Shown here: in pieces, positions 21,826-32,018 of the stretch
Layout of the letters: each line of letters opens with the position of its first letter
Numbering within the stretch: the stretch's first letter is position 1
Assembly: GCF_030730205.1 (NCBI RefSeq)
Contig: NZ_JANQVQ010000125.1
Location: 46,361 to 110,360 of the forward strand
DNA: 64,000 nucleotides
Origin: Paraglaciecola sp.
GTDB lineage: Bacteria > Pseudomonadota > Gammaproteobacteria > Enterobacterales > Alteromonadaceae
Reading direction: 5' to 3'
The notes under the pieces: model-generated
Seen by the model: only the letters and a program-made list of their open reading frames with translations
Database searches by the model: none
Told to the model about the DNA's origin: nothing
Made by a program: the position numbers and the translations under genes

Positions 21826-22008
21826 ATGGATATCTCCCAGCACCACTTAAGATTATTGTTAAAAAACACTGATACCGCCTTCGAGTTACTCAAAGAGCAT
21901 CCTCAATCTCAAGAGTGTGCGCTTAACTATGAACAAGCTAAATTTGAATTAGATAATTATTTAGTGGATATGCGCCTATCTTTAGGCAATAAAATCAAAC
22001 ACCGTTAA
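21826..22008 (+). CDS. Small protein of unknown function (60 residues)
   Basis: I do not recognise it. From ATG 21826 it encodes 60 residues, mostly predicted helix and charged (His/Leu/Glu-rich), with no membrane segment and no Cys. A TTG four codons upstream is an alternative start, and no strong ribosome site is seen for either. It follows hemJ by about 96 nt in the same direction. The amino-acid composition is protein-like, but coding is not proven. Confidence 0.45.
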   Translation: MDISQHHLRLLLKNTDTAFELLKEHPQSQECALNYEQAKFELDNYLVDMRLSLGNKIKHR

Positions 22009-22420
22009 GCCTAATTAATCTGCTAAACAAACATGATACTAGGGCGTGTTGACGTTTGCGGTTTGAAGTTTGGCCGTAATGGATGTAAAGCGTTTGTGCT
22101 GCATTGCTACAGCTTCATTACTCTCTCATGCTTTATCCTACGAATTCCGCCAAATTCGCTGTAAAAACAAATACTAAATCTTAGCATGCTCTTATATCTC
22201 AGCTTCCGCTACGCCAGATAACGATGGCATTTGTGAGAATTGGCGACGCCATTCTCTAGACGCTGAAAAGTTGGCATGTATTTATCATACTCACATTAAT
22301 CTTAGGTATTTCGCCATAAAAACTGACCAAATAGTCAAGGTTTTGTACAAATACATGCACTAAGTCAGCCCAATGCCCTAAAACAGAGCAATTTAATCGC
22401 CATGATGAGATGAAAAAACG
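22009..22420. other. 412-bp gap with possible decayed repeat
   Basis: No gene is seen. The left part starts with a GGGCGTGTTGACGTTTG stretch that looks like the end of a dispersed non-coding repeat. The right part holds an inverted repeat GCATGTATTT (22274-22283) / AAATACATGC (22349-22358), 65 bp apart. The promoter of the downstream nucleosidase gene should lie at the right end. The interpretation as a repeat remnant is inference. Confidence 0.35.
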
Positions 22421-23440
22421 ATGAACGTACCGCTAATAAAAATCCTAGCTCCCTTTGTATTGTTGATAGTCACTTTGAGCGCGCCAGGCCATGCTGAAAA
22501 CTATGCGCAATACGGACCTAAAACCTTCACTACCACCAACAAGTGGACGGCTATTGTTGCTGCTTATGAGCCTGAAATTCAGGCGATAGATGAGGCCTTC
22601 GCCCAACTTACCGATGCTAAAATCGAACAAACCCTAACTATCAAGGGCGTCAAATATCAGGTAGGACAGTATAAGGGTGAACCAATCGTCATTTTCACTA
22701 CTGGGATCAGTGTACCCAATGCGGCAATGACCATTCAAATGGCGCTTGATTATTTTCCTATTGAAAGGGTGGTGATGATGGGGATTGCTGGCGCGGTTAA
22801 CCCTGAATTTCATCCTGGCGATATCGCTATTCCCGAGAGATGGTACTTTCATGATGAGTCGGTGTACGTTAATCCTGATCCAAAAAAACAGGGCGAGTTT
22901 GTTTTACCGGATTATTATGAAGCCGCTTTAAACCGCTATAAAGCGCGAAGAAAACAAGATCCTCACTCTCCCGCTTATGAAAATTTTGGTTACATTCACC
23001 CTGAAGAAATGGCAGTTATTAAAGAAGGTTGGGACGAACCAAAGCAAATGCCCTACTTCAGTGCCACCCCCAAATTAATTGAATTAACCAAACAAGCGAT
23101 TGCTAAAATTGAGCCGATCAAAATGCCCTCTGGTCATCCAATTAACATTAAAGTAGGTGGTAATGGCGTGACAGGTTCAGTATTTTTAGATAACGCGGAA
23201 TACCGCCAATGGTTACAACGCGTATATAACGCGCAAGTTACAGAAATGGAGTCAGCGGCAGTGGGGCAAGTCTGTTTTGTGAATGACGTAGACTGGGTCA
23301 TCATTCGTTCAATCAGTGATTTAGCAGGTGGTCAACAAGGTAAAAATGTTGAAAACGTATTTGATGGCATCGCCTCAGGAACGGGCACAAAATTACTCTT
23401 AGGTTTACTCGACCAAATTATTCTGGCTTATCCTAACTAA
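22421..23440 (+). CDS. Exported purine nucleoside phosphorylase / MTA-SAH nucleosidase-like protein
   Basis: Protein of 339 residues with a signal peptide ending APGHA (about 25), so the enzyme should be periplasmic or secreted. The body is a PNP_UDP_1 fold. VAAYEPEIQAI corresponds to the N-terminal base region, VVMMGIAGAVNPEFHPGDIAIP to the phosphate/ribose segment, TEMESAAVGQV carries the ribose-binding Met-Glu, and RSISDLAGG carries the catalytic Asp. This combination is typical of MTA/SAH nucleosidases, but the protein is about 100 residues longer than cytoplasmic Pfs, with an insert at about 145-215. The substrate is unknown. It stands alone, with a terminator downstream. Confidence 0.8.
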   Translation: MNVPLIKILAPFVLLIVTLSAPGHAENYAQYGPKTFTTTNKWTAIVAAYEPEIQAIDEAFAQLTDAKIEQTLTIKGVKYQVGQYKGEPIVIFTTGISVPNAAMTIQMALDYFPIERVVMMGIAGAVNPEFHPGDIAIPERWYFHDESVYVNPDPKKQGEFVLPDYYEAALNRYKARRKQDPHSPAYENFGYIHPEEMAVIKEGWDEPKQMPYFSATPKLIELTKQAIAKIEPIKMPSGHPINIKVGGNGVTGSVFLDNAEYRQWLQRVYNAQVTEMESAAVGQVCFVNDVDWVIIRSISDLAGGQQGKNVENVFDGIASGTGTKLLLGLLDQIILAYPN

Positions 23441-23475
23441 GTTGCCACAGTGTAGGCTAAGTAATATTAAGACGA

Positions 23476-23511
23476 AAAAAAACCGAGCTCAAAATGACTC
23501 GGTCTTTTTTT
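23476..23511. terminator. Bidirectional terminator between the nucleosidase and yebC-like genes
   Basis: ACCGAG pairs with CTCGGT around a 10-nt loop, with an A run before and a T run after. It lies between the two convergent genes. Confidence 0.8.
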
Positions 23512-23535
23512 AAGGTCTAAGCTACTAAGTGCTTA

Positions 23536-24264
23536 TTATTCTGGACGCTCTACGGTGGCGTTATGATAAACATCTTGAACGTCATCACAGTCTTGTAACA
23601 TGTCCATGAACTTATCAAATACCGGCACATCGTCGCCACTAACGATAGTTTCTGTTTGAGGTAAAAAGGTGATCTCTTCTACATCAAACTCAATGTCAGG
23701 ATTATTGTTGGTCAATGCCGTTCTGGTATTGTTATATTCAGTGTGCGGTGCATAAACCGTGATAACACCGTCTTCACATTCCACTTCAGTGACATCCACA
23801 TCCGCTTCCATTAAAATTTCAAGCACGGCGTCTTCATCATCACCCTTAAAGGCAAAAATGGCTTGGTGATCAAACATGTGGCCAACTGTACCGGCAACAC
23901 CTAGTTTTGAATTAGTTTTAGTAAAGCAGTTACGCACGTCAGTGATGGTGCGGTTATTATTGTCAGTCAAACAATCAACAATTACCATGCATCCACCGGG
24001 TCCAAACCCTTCATAGCGAGCTGGCACATAATCTTCACCAGCGCCGCCAGCGGCTTTGTCTATGGCTTTTTCAATAACGTGACTGGGTACTTGATCTTTT
24101 TTTGCTTTATCCATCAACCGTCGCAGAGCAAGGTTTGCTTGTGGGTCGGTACCACCATTTTTAGCACATACGTAAATTTCTTTACCGTATTTGGAATAGA
24201 CTTTGGTTTTAGCACCCGCCGTTTTGGCCATGGCCACTTTACGAACTTCGAATTTTCTTCCCAT
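23536..24264 (-). CDS. YebC/PmpR family protein, YeeN-like
   Basis: Protein of 242 residues in the DUF28 (YebC/PmpR/TACO1) family. The N-terminus [15 protein letters not shown] followed by [16 protein letters not shown] and the central [24 protein letters not shown] resemble E. coli YeeN more than YebC. Family members have been described as transcription regulators and, more recently, as translation factors that relieve stalling. Which applies here is unknown. AGAAGAGA precedes ATG 24264. The gene is not in the ruv context where canonical yebC usually sits, so a second copy elsewhere is likely. Confidence 0.85.
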   Translation of the reverse strand: MGRKFEVRKVAMAKTAGAKTKVYSKYGKEIYVCAKNGGTDPQANLALRRLMDKAKKDQVPSHVIEKAIDKAAGGAGEDYVPARYEGFGPGGCMVIVDCLTDNNNRTITDVRNCFTKTNSKLGVAGTVGHMFDHQAIFAFKGDDEDAVLEILMEADVDVTEVECEDGVITVYAPHTEYNNTRTALTNNNPDIEFDVEEITFLPQTETIVSGDDVPVFDKFMDMLQDCDDVQDVYHNATVERPE

Positions 24265-24358
24265 AAGATTCTCTTCTAATTAACTATTAGATTTCAATTG
24301 GCGCGGATTTTACCCACTTTCAGTCAAGAGTACAAAAGCTAAACCGCATAGTTTGCAA

Positions 24359-25465
24359 TTAAGGAATATGCTGAGTCGCTAAATATTCATGAGACTGCAT
24401 TTCTTTTAAACGACTCAAACACCGCCTAAATTCAAAGTTCAATCTGCCTTCTGAGTACAACGAGGTCAACTCAACAGCACCTGACATAATGAGTTTTACA
24501 TTTCGCTCGTAAAACTCATCCACCATTGCAATAAAACGTCGAGCTACATCATCACTCGCTTGGCCCATTTGCTCTACATTAGCAACCAGTACGGTGTGAT
24601 AACAGCGGCTGATTTCAATGTAATCCGATTGGCTTCTGGGGCCATCGCAAATCGCTCTAAACTCAAACATCACCACACCATCAGCAAATTGAATTGTAGG
24701 GATAAGACGCCCTTCGATTTCAATGCTTTGTCTTTCGACACCTTGCTCTGGTGCCAATTGTCTGAAATATAAATGCAAATTTTCCATGGCTTGAGCATCA
24801 GCCGGGAAATGATAAATTTCTGCCTGTTTCAATGTTCGTAAGCGGTAATCTATACCGCTGTCAACATTCACAATGCGAGTATTTTGATTGATAAGCTCAA
24901 TAGCAGGCAGAAAACGAGCCCGTTGCAAACCATTGCGGTACAGTTCATCAGGAACGATATTTGACGTAGCCACTAATACAATACCATGACTAAACAGCTC
25001 TTCCATTAAGGTACCAAGTATCATTGCATCGGTAATATCCGATACAAAAAACTCATCAAAACAAATAACACGGGTTTCTAATGCCAGTTTTTTAGCGATG
25101 ATTTTTAAGGGGTCTGACTGACCGTGCAAACCTTTTAATTCTTGATGTACACGATGCATAAAACGGTGAAAGTGAATGCGCAGTTTACGACCAAAGGGCA
25201 AACATTCATAAAACGTATCAACTAAATACGTTTTGCCGCGGCCCACTCCTCCCCAAAAATATAGCCCTTGGATACTTGGCCGTTTTAAGCTTTTGCCAAA
25301 CGCAGTTTGTAACTTAACCCGCCACGTGAGTTTTTTTTCAGGTTGAGTAAGCTCTTCATATAATCGTTGTAACTCTTTAACCGCATACTCCTGCGCGGGA
25401 TCGTAATGAAACCCTTCGTCTTTTAGATCGTTTTGATATTTTTGCCAGGGACTCATACTTAACAT
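24359..25465 (-). CDS. zapE: Cell-division ATPase ZapE (AFG1-like)
   Basis: Protein of 368 residues. The Walker A loop GGVGRGKT is at 72-79 and Walker B is in VICFDEFFV (about 133-141). The HFHRFMHRVHQEL segment is diagnostic of ZapE/AFG1. In E. coli it associates with FtsZ rings late in constriction. I keep ATG 25465 because AGGAAG lies 13 nt upstream. A second Met is three codons later. It is divergent from zapG/yhcB, the neighbour also seen in E. coli. Confidence 0.93.
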   Translation of the reverse strand: MLSMSPWQKYQNDLKDEGFHYDPAQEYAVKELQRLYEELTQPEKKLTWRVKLQTAFGKSLKRPSIQGLYFWGGVGRGKTYLVDTFYECLPFGRKLRIHFHRFMHRVHQELKGLHGQSDPLKIIAKKLALETRVICFDEFFVSDITDAMILGTLMEELFSHGIVLVATSNIVPDELYRNGLQRARFLPAIELINQNTRIVNVDSGIDYRLRTLKQAEIYHFPADAQAMENLHLYFRQLAPEQGVERQSIEIEGRLIPTIQFADGVVMFEFRAICDGPRSQSDYIEISRCYHTVLVANVEQMGQASDDVARRFIAMVDEFYERNVKLIMSGAVELTSLYSEGRLNFEFRRCLSRLKEMQSHEYLATQHIP

Positions 25466-25682
25466 AGAGCGATTTACTTCCTTTGAACTTTTATTAATAG
25501 CGAACAGTGCATACTTGATAACAAATAAAATGACCGCATTAAAACGGCAGAGCGTATAATATACCTAAACCACTAGGTTAGTTAAAAAACTAAGTGATTT
25601 GTGCCCTTGGAAATAATACCCAGAGTTAAGCTCTGGTATTGCACTAAGTTGTGCCGAATCTTTTTATTATTAAGGAGTTAAG

Positions 25683-26111
25683 ATGGATTGGTTGATTGGT
25701 ATTTTGTTGCTTTTGGTAGGTGGGATCATAGGCTATTTTGTTGCAAAGTTTGTCAATGAGAGAAAATTATTAACCAAAGCTGACGCAGCTTCTGAGCAAA
25801 CGGCCAAAGAATTAATGGTTCAACAGGCCAATAACCATATTCAAGAGTCGAAACAAATAGCGCAGCAATTGGTGCAACAAGCCCAAACTATGAATGAACA
25901 AATTAATGCTTATGAACAGCTCATTATTAACATGAACACCGCAGAAGACGGGACTTCACTCAGTTATTTTGGTGAACATGCTGCGGCCTACTTACGTCAC
26001 AATTCAACTAAACAAAGCAGAGATAAAGCCGTGACCGAATTTCAACCTTTGGATTTTGCCTCTCAGGGCTCTGGCCTGTTTTCGGGCACAGAAGAGAAAA
26101 AAGCCAAATAA
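25683..26111 (+). CDS. zapG: Z-ring associated protein ZapG (YhcB, DUF1043)
   Basis: Protein of 142 residues with an N-terminal membrane helix (about 3-22, ending GGIIGYFVAKF), a long coiled coil (about 35-85), and an acidic, disordered tail. The YFGEHAAAYLRH segment is typical of YhcB. In E. coli it links cell division with envelope growth. AAGGAG precedes the ATG. It lies between zapE and degQ, the conserved order. Confidence 0.9.
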   Translation: MDWLIGILLLLVGGIIGYFVAKFVNERKLLTKADAASEQTAKELMVQQANNHIQESKQIAQQLVQQAQTMNEQINAYEQLIINMNTAEDGTSLSYFGEHAAAYLRHNSTKQSRDKAVTEFQPLDFASQGSGLFSGTEEKKAK

Positions 26112-26189
26112 TTAGGTTATGAACTTTTTTATCTGTCGGATAGTCACTGTAGTGTTTATAAATTAAGGCTAAATTGGAGATTCAAATCG

Positions 26190-27554
26190 ATGAATAAAGT
26201 AGTTAATCGTTTTTTTGCTGCCTGCTTGGTTGTAACGTCAACGGTTTCAATTCAAACGTCAGCCAATGCTGCATTACCGTTCTTTTCAGATGATAAAACA
26301 GAGGTGCCTAGTTTAGCGCCTATGATAGAAAAGGCGACGCCAGCAATCGTGACAATATCTGTAGAAGGCACGCAAGTTTCTCGCCAGCGAGTACCAGAGG
26401 TATTTAAACACTTTTTTGGTGCACCTGATGAGCAAGTGCAAGAACGTCCGTTCAAAGGCTTGGGGTCTGGAGTGATTATTGACGCTGACAAAGGCTATAT
26501 TGTTACCAATAACCACGTCGTAGATAACGCCAGTGAAATTACTGTTACTCTTACCGATGGCCGTGAATTTAAAGCCAAAAAGATGGGCGCTGATGCTCAA
26601 AGCGATATTGCCCTCCTCAAAATAGAACCTGAAAAACTCATTGCCCTGCCTTTAGCAGATTCAGACAAAGTGCGAGTAGGAGACTTTGTTGTGGCGATTG
26701 GTAATCCGTTCGGCCTCAGTCAAACGGTAACGTCGGGCATTGTAAGTGCTTTAGGTCGTTCGGGCCTGAACATCGGCGGTTTAGAAAATTTTATTCAAAC
26801 CGATGCGGCGATTAATAGAGGTAACTCAGGTGGCGCACTAGTCAGCCTTCGTGGTGAGCTTGTGGGTATTAATACCGCGATCTTTGGACCTAACGGTGGA
26901 AACGTCGGTATAGGTTTCGCCATTCCTTCTAACATGATGAAAAGCTTAGTTGACCAGATTATTGAATTTGGTGAAGTACGCCGCGGATTATTAGGGATCT
27001 TAGGTCAGGATGTTGACTCTGGTTTAGCTGAAGCAATGAACCTGAATGTGAGCAAAGGAGCCTTTGTTAGCGAAGTATCTCCAGATTCTCCCGCTGAAAA
27101 AGGTGGCATTCAAGCTGGCGATATCATCACTGATTTAAACGGTATTGCAGTAACTAGTTTTCAGGAGTTACGCGCCAAAGTAGGCAGCAAAGGAGCCGGC
27201 AGCAAAATAAGACTGGGTTTATTACGTAAAGGTAAAAAAGTAAACGTTGACGTAGTGCTAGGTGATGCAACTCAAACGGTGGTTGCAGCTAAAGAAATTC
27301 ACCCTGCCCTCGAAGGCGCAACCTTAACGAATGGCAAAACCAAACAAGGCGATGAAGGCGTGATTATCTCTGAAGTAGTCGCTCGCTCTCCCGCCGCTAT
27401 GATTGGTTTACAAGACGATGACGTTATCATTGGGGTAAATCGTCAAAAGATTGATAATGTAGTGGCTTTACGCGGGGCACTAGACAGTGCCAAGGGTGTT
27501 ATTGCTCTGAGTGTGATACGCGGCAATTCGTCTCTGTATTTAGTCATTAGGTAA
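26190..27554 (+). CDS. degQ: Periplasmic serine endoprotease DegQ
   Basis: HtrA-family protease and chaperone of the periplasm, 454 residues. The signal peptide ends ANA (about 27). The trypsin-like domain has His109 (TNNHVV), Asp139 (SDIALL) and Ser213 (GNSGGAL), the complete triad. Two PDZ domains follow at about 255-350 and 365-454. The short LA-loop region favours DegQ over DegP. It is followed by degS, as in E. coli, though separated by a stable hairpin at 27564-27597. Confidence 0.94.
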   Translation: MNKVVNRFFAACLVVTSTVSIQTSANAALPFFSDDKTEVPSLAPMIEKATPAIVTISVEGTQVSRQRVPEVFKHFFGAPDEQVQERPFKGLGSGVIIDADKGYIVTNNHVVDNASEITVTLTDGREFKAKKMGADAQSDIALLKIEPEKLIALPLADSDKVRVGDFVVAIGNPFGLSQTVTSGIVSALGRSGLNIGGLENFIQTDAAINRGNSGGALVSLRGELVGINTAIFGPNGGNVGIGFAIPSNMMKSLVDQIIEFGEVRRGLLGILGQDVDSGLAEAMNLNVSKGAFVSEVSPDSPAEKGGIQAGDIITDLNGIAVTSFQELRAKVGSKGAGSKIRLGLLRKGKKVNVDVVLGDATQTVVAAKEIHPALEGATLTNGKTKQGDEGVIISEVVARSPAAMIGLQDDDVIIGVNRQKIDNVVALRGALDSAKGVIALSVIRGNSSLYLVIR

Positions 27555-27563
27555 ATTAAAATT

Positions 27564-27597
27564 GAGTTGATAGTAATCAGTTGATTGCTATCAACTC
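27564..27597 (+). other. Long hairpin between degQ and degS
   Basis: GAGTTGATAG (27564-27573) pairs with CTATCAACTC (27588-27597), and the inner bases (AATCA with TGATT) can extend it. No T run follows, so it is not a normal intrinsic terminator. It could be a processing or stability element. Confidence 0.45.
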
Positions 27598-27653
27598 ACT
27601 GATTTCAGTGCTATTCTTGCCAGTATCTCTGTGAAGAAAAAAATTATCAGTCC

Positions 27654-28703
27654 GTGCTTAAAACAATCTCCTTTATTTTTAAATCAATTCTCATCGGTGT
27701 AGTTGTCTCAAGCATCATTCTATTGTTAGTCCCTGATCTGCGTAAAGGCAGTGACATTTCTTGGGCTTTATTTAGTAAACAAAAAGTCACCCAAGAAAAA
27801 CTCTCATTTAATCATGCGGTTAATGCGGCTGGACCTGCAGTAGTTAATATCTACAGTATCGACAGTACTGTAAGCTTTAACCGCCGTCAGCCGGTAGAAC
27901 GTATCAGCATTGGTTCTGGTGTGATCATGACCGAATCAGGTTATATCTTGACCTGCCAACATGTTATCGAAAATGCCAACAGTATTTTGGTTGGCCTGCA
28001 GGATGGTAGACGAGTAGAAGCACAAATTATCGGTAAAGATCCTATTACAGATTTAGCCGTGTTAAGAATTAATGCCGACAACCTGCACGTTATTCCACAG
28101 CAAGACAACCCTGACATGCGAGTGGGCGATGTGGTGCTTGCAATAGGTAACCCTTACGATTTAGGACAAACCATCACTCAAGGTATTGTCAGCCGCTTTA
28201 GTCAGAGCTTATTAGCCAATTATTTTGACTATATTCAAACTGACGCGGTATTGAACGAAGGCAATTCTGGCGGCGCATTGGTTGACAGCAATGGCTATCT
28301 AGTGGGGATCAATAACGCGAATTATAAAACCCTAGACAGTCGGCGCAGAGTAAAAGAGGTAGAGGGCGTATCCTTTGCGATTCCTTACGATCTCGCTAAA
28401 AAAGTCATGGATGAAATGATCACTAATGGCAAAGTTACCCGTGGCGTATTAGGGTTTGGTGGACAAGAAAATCCACTTGGTGATGGCATTTTAGTCACAT
28501 CGGTGACACCTAGCTCGCCTGCAGAAGTCTCTGGTTTGCACGTTGGCGACATCGTGGTTTCTGTCGACACTTTAGCGGCCAATGATCTGAGAAAAACGCT
28601 AGATTTTATTAGCAATACTCTGCCAGGTAAAACTATGGAGCTGAAGGTTAATCGCAATAAAACGCTACTGACAATACCCATTGTGGTGGCAGAACTTAAA
28701 TAA
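27654..28703 (+). CDS. degS: Site-1 protease DegS of the sigma-E response
   Basis: Inner-membrane HtrA protease of 349 residues that cleaves RseA when its PDZ domain senses misfolded outer-membrane proteins. An N-terminal membrane anchor lies at about 5-26 with no cleavage site. The triad is His103 (TCQHVI), Asp133 (ITDLAV) and Ser205 (GNSGGAL), and a single PDZ is at about 255-345. The start is GTG 27654. Length and single PDZ separate it from degQ. Confidence 0.93.
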   Translation: MLKTISFIFKSILIGVVVSSIILLLVPDLRKGSDISWALFSKQKVTQEKLSFNHAVNAAGPAVVNIYSIDSTVSFNRRQPVERISIGSGVIMTESGYILTCQHVIENANSILVGLQDGRRVEAQIIGKDPITDLAVLRINADNLHVIPQQDNPDMRVGDVVLAIGNPYDLGQTITQGIVSRFSQSLLANYFDYIQTDAVLNEGNSGGALVDSNGYLVGINNANYKTLDSRRRVKEVEGVSFAIPYDLAKKVMDEMITNGKVTRGVLGFGGQENPLGDGILVTSVTPSSPAEVSGLHVGDIVVSVDTLAANDLRKTLDFISNTLPGKTMELKVNRNKTLLTIPIVVAELK

Positions 28704-28796
28704 ACACGAACCTGCACAAGAAATAGCCATTAAACTAATATTCTCTTTTTATAACAGAATATTACCTCACATTTTATATTCAAATTTAGGTCACTG

Positions 28797-28874
28797 ATGC
28801 TCAATAAAGATGTTTTAACAGAGCAATGCGCGTATCTAATTGCAGAGCAATACCAGCGCATCTCATTACACTAA
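28797..28874 (+). CDS. Possible very small open reading frame (25 residues)
   Basis: An ATG at 28797 with AGG 6 nt upstream opens a 25-codon frame ending TAA, product MLNKDVLTEQ onward, amphipathic and with one Cys. It lies alone between degS and murA and has no recognised family. It may be a remnant or chance. Included because the ribosome-site spacing and composition look gene-like. Confidence 0.2.
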   Translation: MLNKDVLTEQCAYLIAEQYQRISLH

Positions 28875-28959
28875 TAGGCTCATCGAAAGGTTTAGCTACT
28901 CTATAGTTGAAGTTAAACAGTAGCCACTGGGCTCAGTGACCACTATTTAGTTGAACGTC

Positions 28960-30231
<1,272 letters not shown>

Positions 30232-30282
30232 CTAAGTTGACGGAGGAAATACAGCGAAAGAGGAGAGAAAACTAAAAACGGC

Positions 30283-30540
30283 TTACTGCGGCATATTAAA
30301 TAATTTTTCACGTTTCCATTGAGACTCAGTAAAGGTCTTAATCGATACGGCGTGCATGCTTCCCTCTGCAATAATACTGGCAAGTGGGGCATAAACAAAT
30401 TGCTGTTTTTTCACTCGACTCATATCAGCGAACTGATCGCTTATTGCGATGATTTGAAAATGCGAACCATCACCAGTAACGTGAACTTCACTAAGATCAA
30501 GTGAGTCTTTCAGTAATGCCGCTATTTGTTGGTTTTCCAT
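30283..30540 (-). CDS. ibaG: BolA family protein IbaG
   Basis: BolA-fold protein of 85 residues when started at ATG 30540 (GAGAG upstream). The His-containing helix motif SMHAVSIKTFTESQWKREKLF is the conserved BolA C-terminal region, and the position between mlaB and murA is that of E. coli ibaG (yrbA). BolA proteins work with monothiol glutaredoxins in Fe-S handling. Confidence 0.92.
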   Translation of the reverse strand: MENQQIAALLKDSLDLSEVHVTGDGSHFQIIAISDQFADMSRVKKQQFVYAPLASIIAEGSMHAVSIKTFTESQWKREKLFNMPQ

Positions 30541-30567
30541 ATTAACTCTCAAACGCAAAAATGGCGC

Positions 30568-30876
30568 TTATTGTAGCGGTATTAAACCTTCTACGTCGCT
30601 TATTTTTGCTAAATTTATTAAAGTTTGTGGGACATTTTTTAAGGTGAAGCTGACGTTTTGCGCCTTACAATCGCGAAGTAAGTTAATAATCCACGCTAAA
30701 CCTGCGGTGTCCACCTGTTCAATCTGTCGTAAATCCAGAATCACAGGCTGCTGTTTTGCCGCTTTTTTAATTTCCTCAACTCGATGCGGCCAACCATCAT
30801 TGACCGTTATCCGATTGAGTTCACCACTGAGTAAGAATACGTTGGGAGCGTCATTAGAAACCTTTAAAAGCTGCAC
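30568..30876 (-). CDS. mlaB: STAS-domain protein MlaB
   Basis: Protein of 102 residues from a GTG start, one STAS domain. DTAGLAW carries the Thr that corresponds to the regulatory Thr of E. coli MlaB. It binds MlaF and stabilises the MlaFEDB importer complex on the cytoplasmic side. It ends the run mlaF-E-D-C-B, a few nt after mlaC. Confidence 0.9.
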   Translation of the reverse strand: MQLLKVSNDAPNVFLLSGELNRITVNDGWPHRVEEIKKAAKQQPVILDLRQIEQVDTAGLAWIINLLRDCKAQNVSFTLKNVPQTLINLAKISDVEGLIPLQ

Positions 30877-30879
30877 AGC

Positions 30880-31521
30880 TTATCCTTTCGCTTCTGGGTT
30901 TAAATTAATTGGACGGCTAATCGTATTATTCATTGCGTCAATCACAGCTTGGATGCCATCTTGACGTAAAATACCTTCAAATTCGCTTTGCTTGCTTGAT
31001 AGTAAACTGATCCCTTCGGCGACCATATCATAAGCCTTCCATTCATCGGTTTTACTGCTTTTACGCAACTTAAACGCAATATTGATATCAGGACGACCTG
31101 GCTCTTTCACTATGGCGCGCACAGTTACTGTGCTGTCGTCACCTACATCTTTACTCGGTTGAAAAATGACTTCCTGACCATTGTAATACGATAAGGCAAG
31201 CGCATATGTCGTAATTAAATAAGAACGAAAGACTTTGATGAACTCTGGGATTTTCTCCTTTGGTACGGTTCTAAAATATTTGCCAAGTACCTTCAGTGCC
31301 GCAAAGTTGTAATCAACGTAAGGCAGTAATTCTTCTTCCATTACTGTACGCAATAATTCGGGATTAGCTTGAATATCGGCGTGTTCAGTTTTAATACGAG
31401 TAAATGTCTTAGTCGCAACTTGTTCGAGCATATCGTAAGGGTTGACTTCTTCAGCTCGTACAACGTGACTCACTAATAGAGAAACACTGATAGCCACCGC
31501 TTGTAACAATTTAATTTTCAC
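30880..31521 (-). CDS. mlaC: Periplasmic phospholipid-binding protein MlaC
   Basis: Protein of 213 residues from GTG 31521, with a signal peptide ending VRA (about 23). The mature part is the Tol_Tol_Ttg2 fold: LLPYVDYNFAALKVLGKYF and FRSYLITTYALALSYYNG are characteristic. It carries phospholipids between the outer-membrane MlaA complex and MlaFEDB. It lies 25 nt downstream of mlaD. Confidence 0.94.
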   Translation of the reverse strand: MKIKLLQAVAISVSLLVSHVVRAEEVNPYDMLEQVATKTFTRIKTEHADIQANPELLRTVMEEELLPYVDYNFAALKVLGKYFRTVPKEKIPEFIKVFRSYLITTYALALSYYNGQEVIFQPSKDVGDDSTVTVRAIVKEPGRPDINIAFKLRKSSKTDEWKAYDMVAEGISLLSSKQSEFEGILRQDGIQAVIDAMNNTISRPINLNPEAKG

Positions 31522-31545
31522 TTTACGTCCTCGCCAACGTTTGGC

Positions 31546-32010
31546 TTATTGCCCTTTACTAAATAAAAACTGCCCAATCAAATCTTCTAATACTAAAGCG
31601 GACTTTGTATCTTCGATAAAATCACCGTCAGACAGATTTTCAATTCCTTCAATTTCAAAACCAGGTTGAAAGCCAACATATTGTTCGCCCAATAAACCAG
31701 AGGTTAGAATCGACACTGAACTGGTTTCTGGAAACTTGTCGTATTCTTTAGAAATACTCATGCTGACCACAGGGGTAAAATCCTTCGGACTCAGCGTGAT
31801 ACTGTCTACACGACCAACGGTAACACCCCCCACTTTGACCGCTGAACGGACTTTAAGGCCACCGATATTGTCAAATTTGGCATTCAATGTGTATGTTTCT
31901 GCCTGACCAGCCATATTTTGGTTAACCACTTTTAAGGCCAACATCAAGCCTGCGGCAAAGGCCAAGACTACAAAACCACCCACTAGAATTTCTGCTTTCC
32001 TAGAATTCAT
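31546..32010 (-). CDS. mlaD: MCE-domain phospholipid transporter subunit MlaD
   Basis: Protein of 154 residues with one membrane helix (about 7-25) and an MCE domain at about 38-118 (AKFDNIGGLKVRSAVKVGGVTVGRV). GLLGEQYVGFQPG is the pore-loop segment. In the family it forms a hexamer around MlaE. A strong AGGAGG site precedes ATG 32010. Confidence 0.95.
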   Translation of the reverse strand: MNSRKAEILVGGFVVLAFAAGLMLALKVVNQNMAGQAETYTLNAKFDNIGGLKVRSAVKVGGVTVGRVDSITLSPKDFTPVVSMSISKEYDKFPETSSVSILTSGLLGEQYVGFQPGFEIEGIENLSDGDFIEDTKSALVLEDLIGQFLFSKGQ

Positions 32011-32018
32011 ATTTCCTC

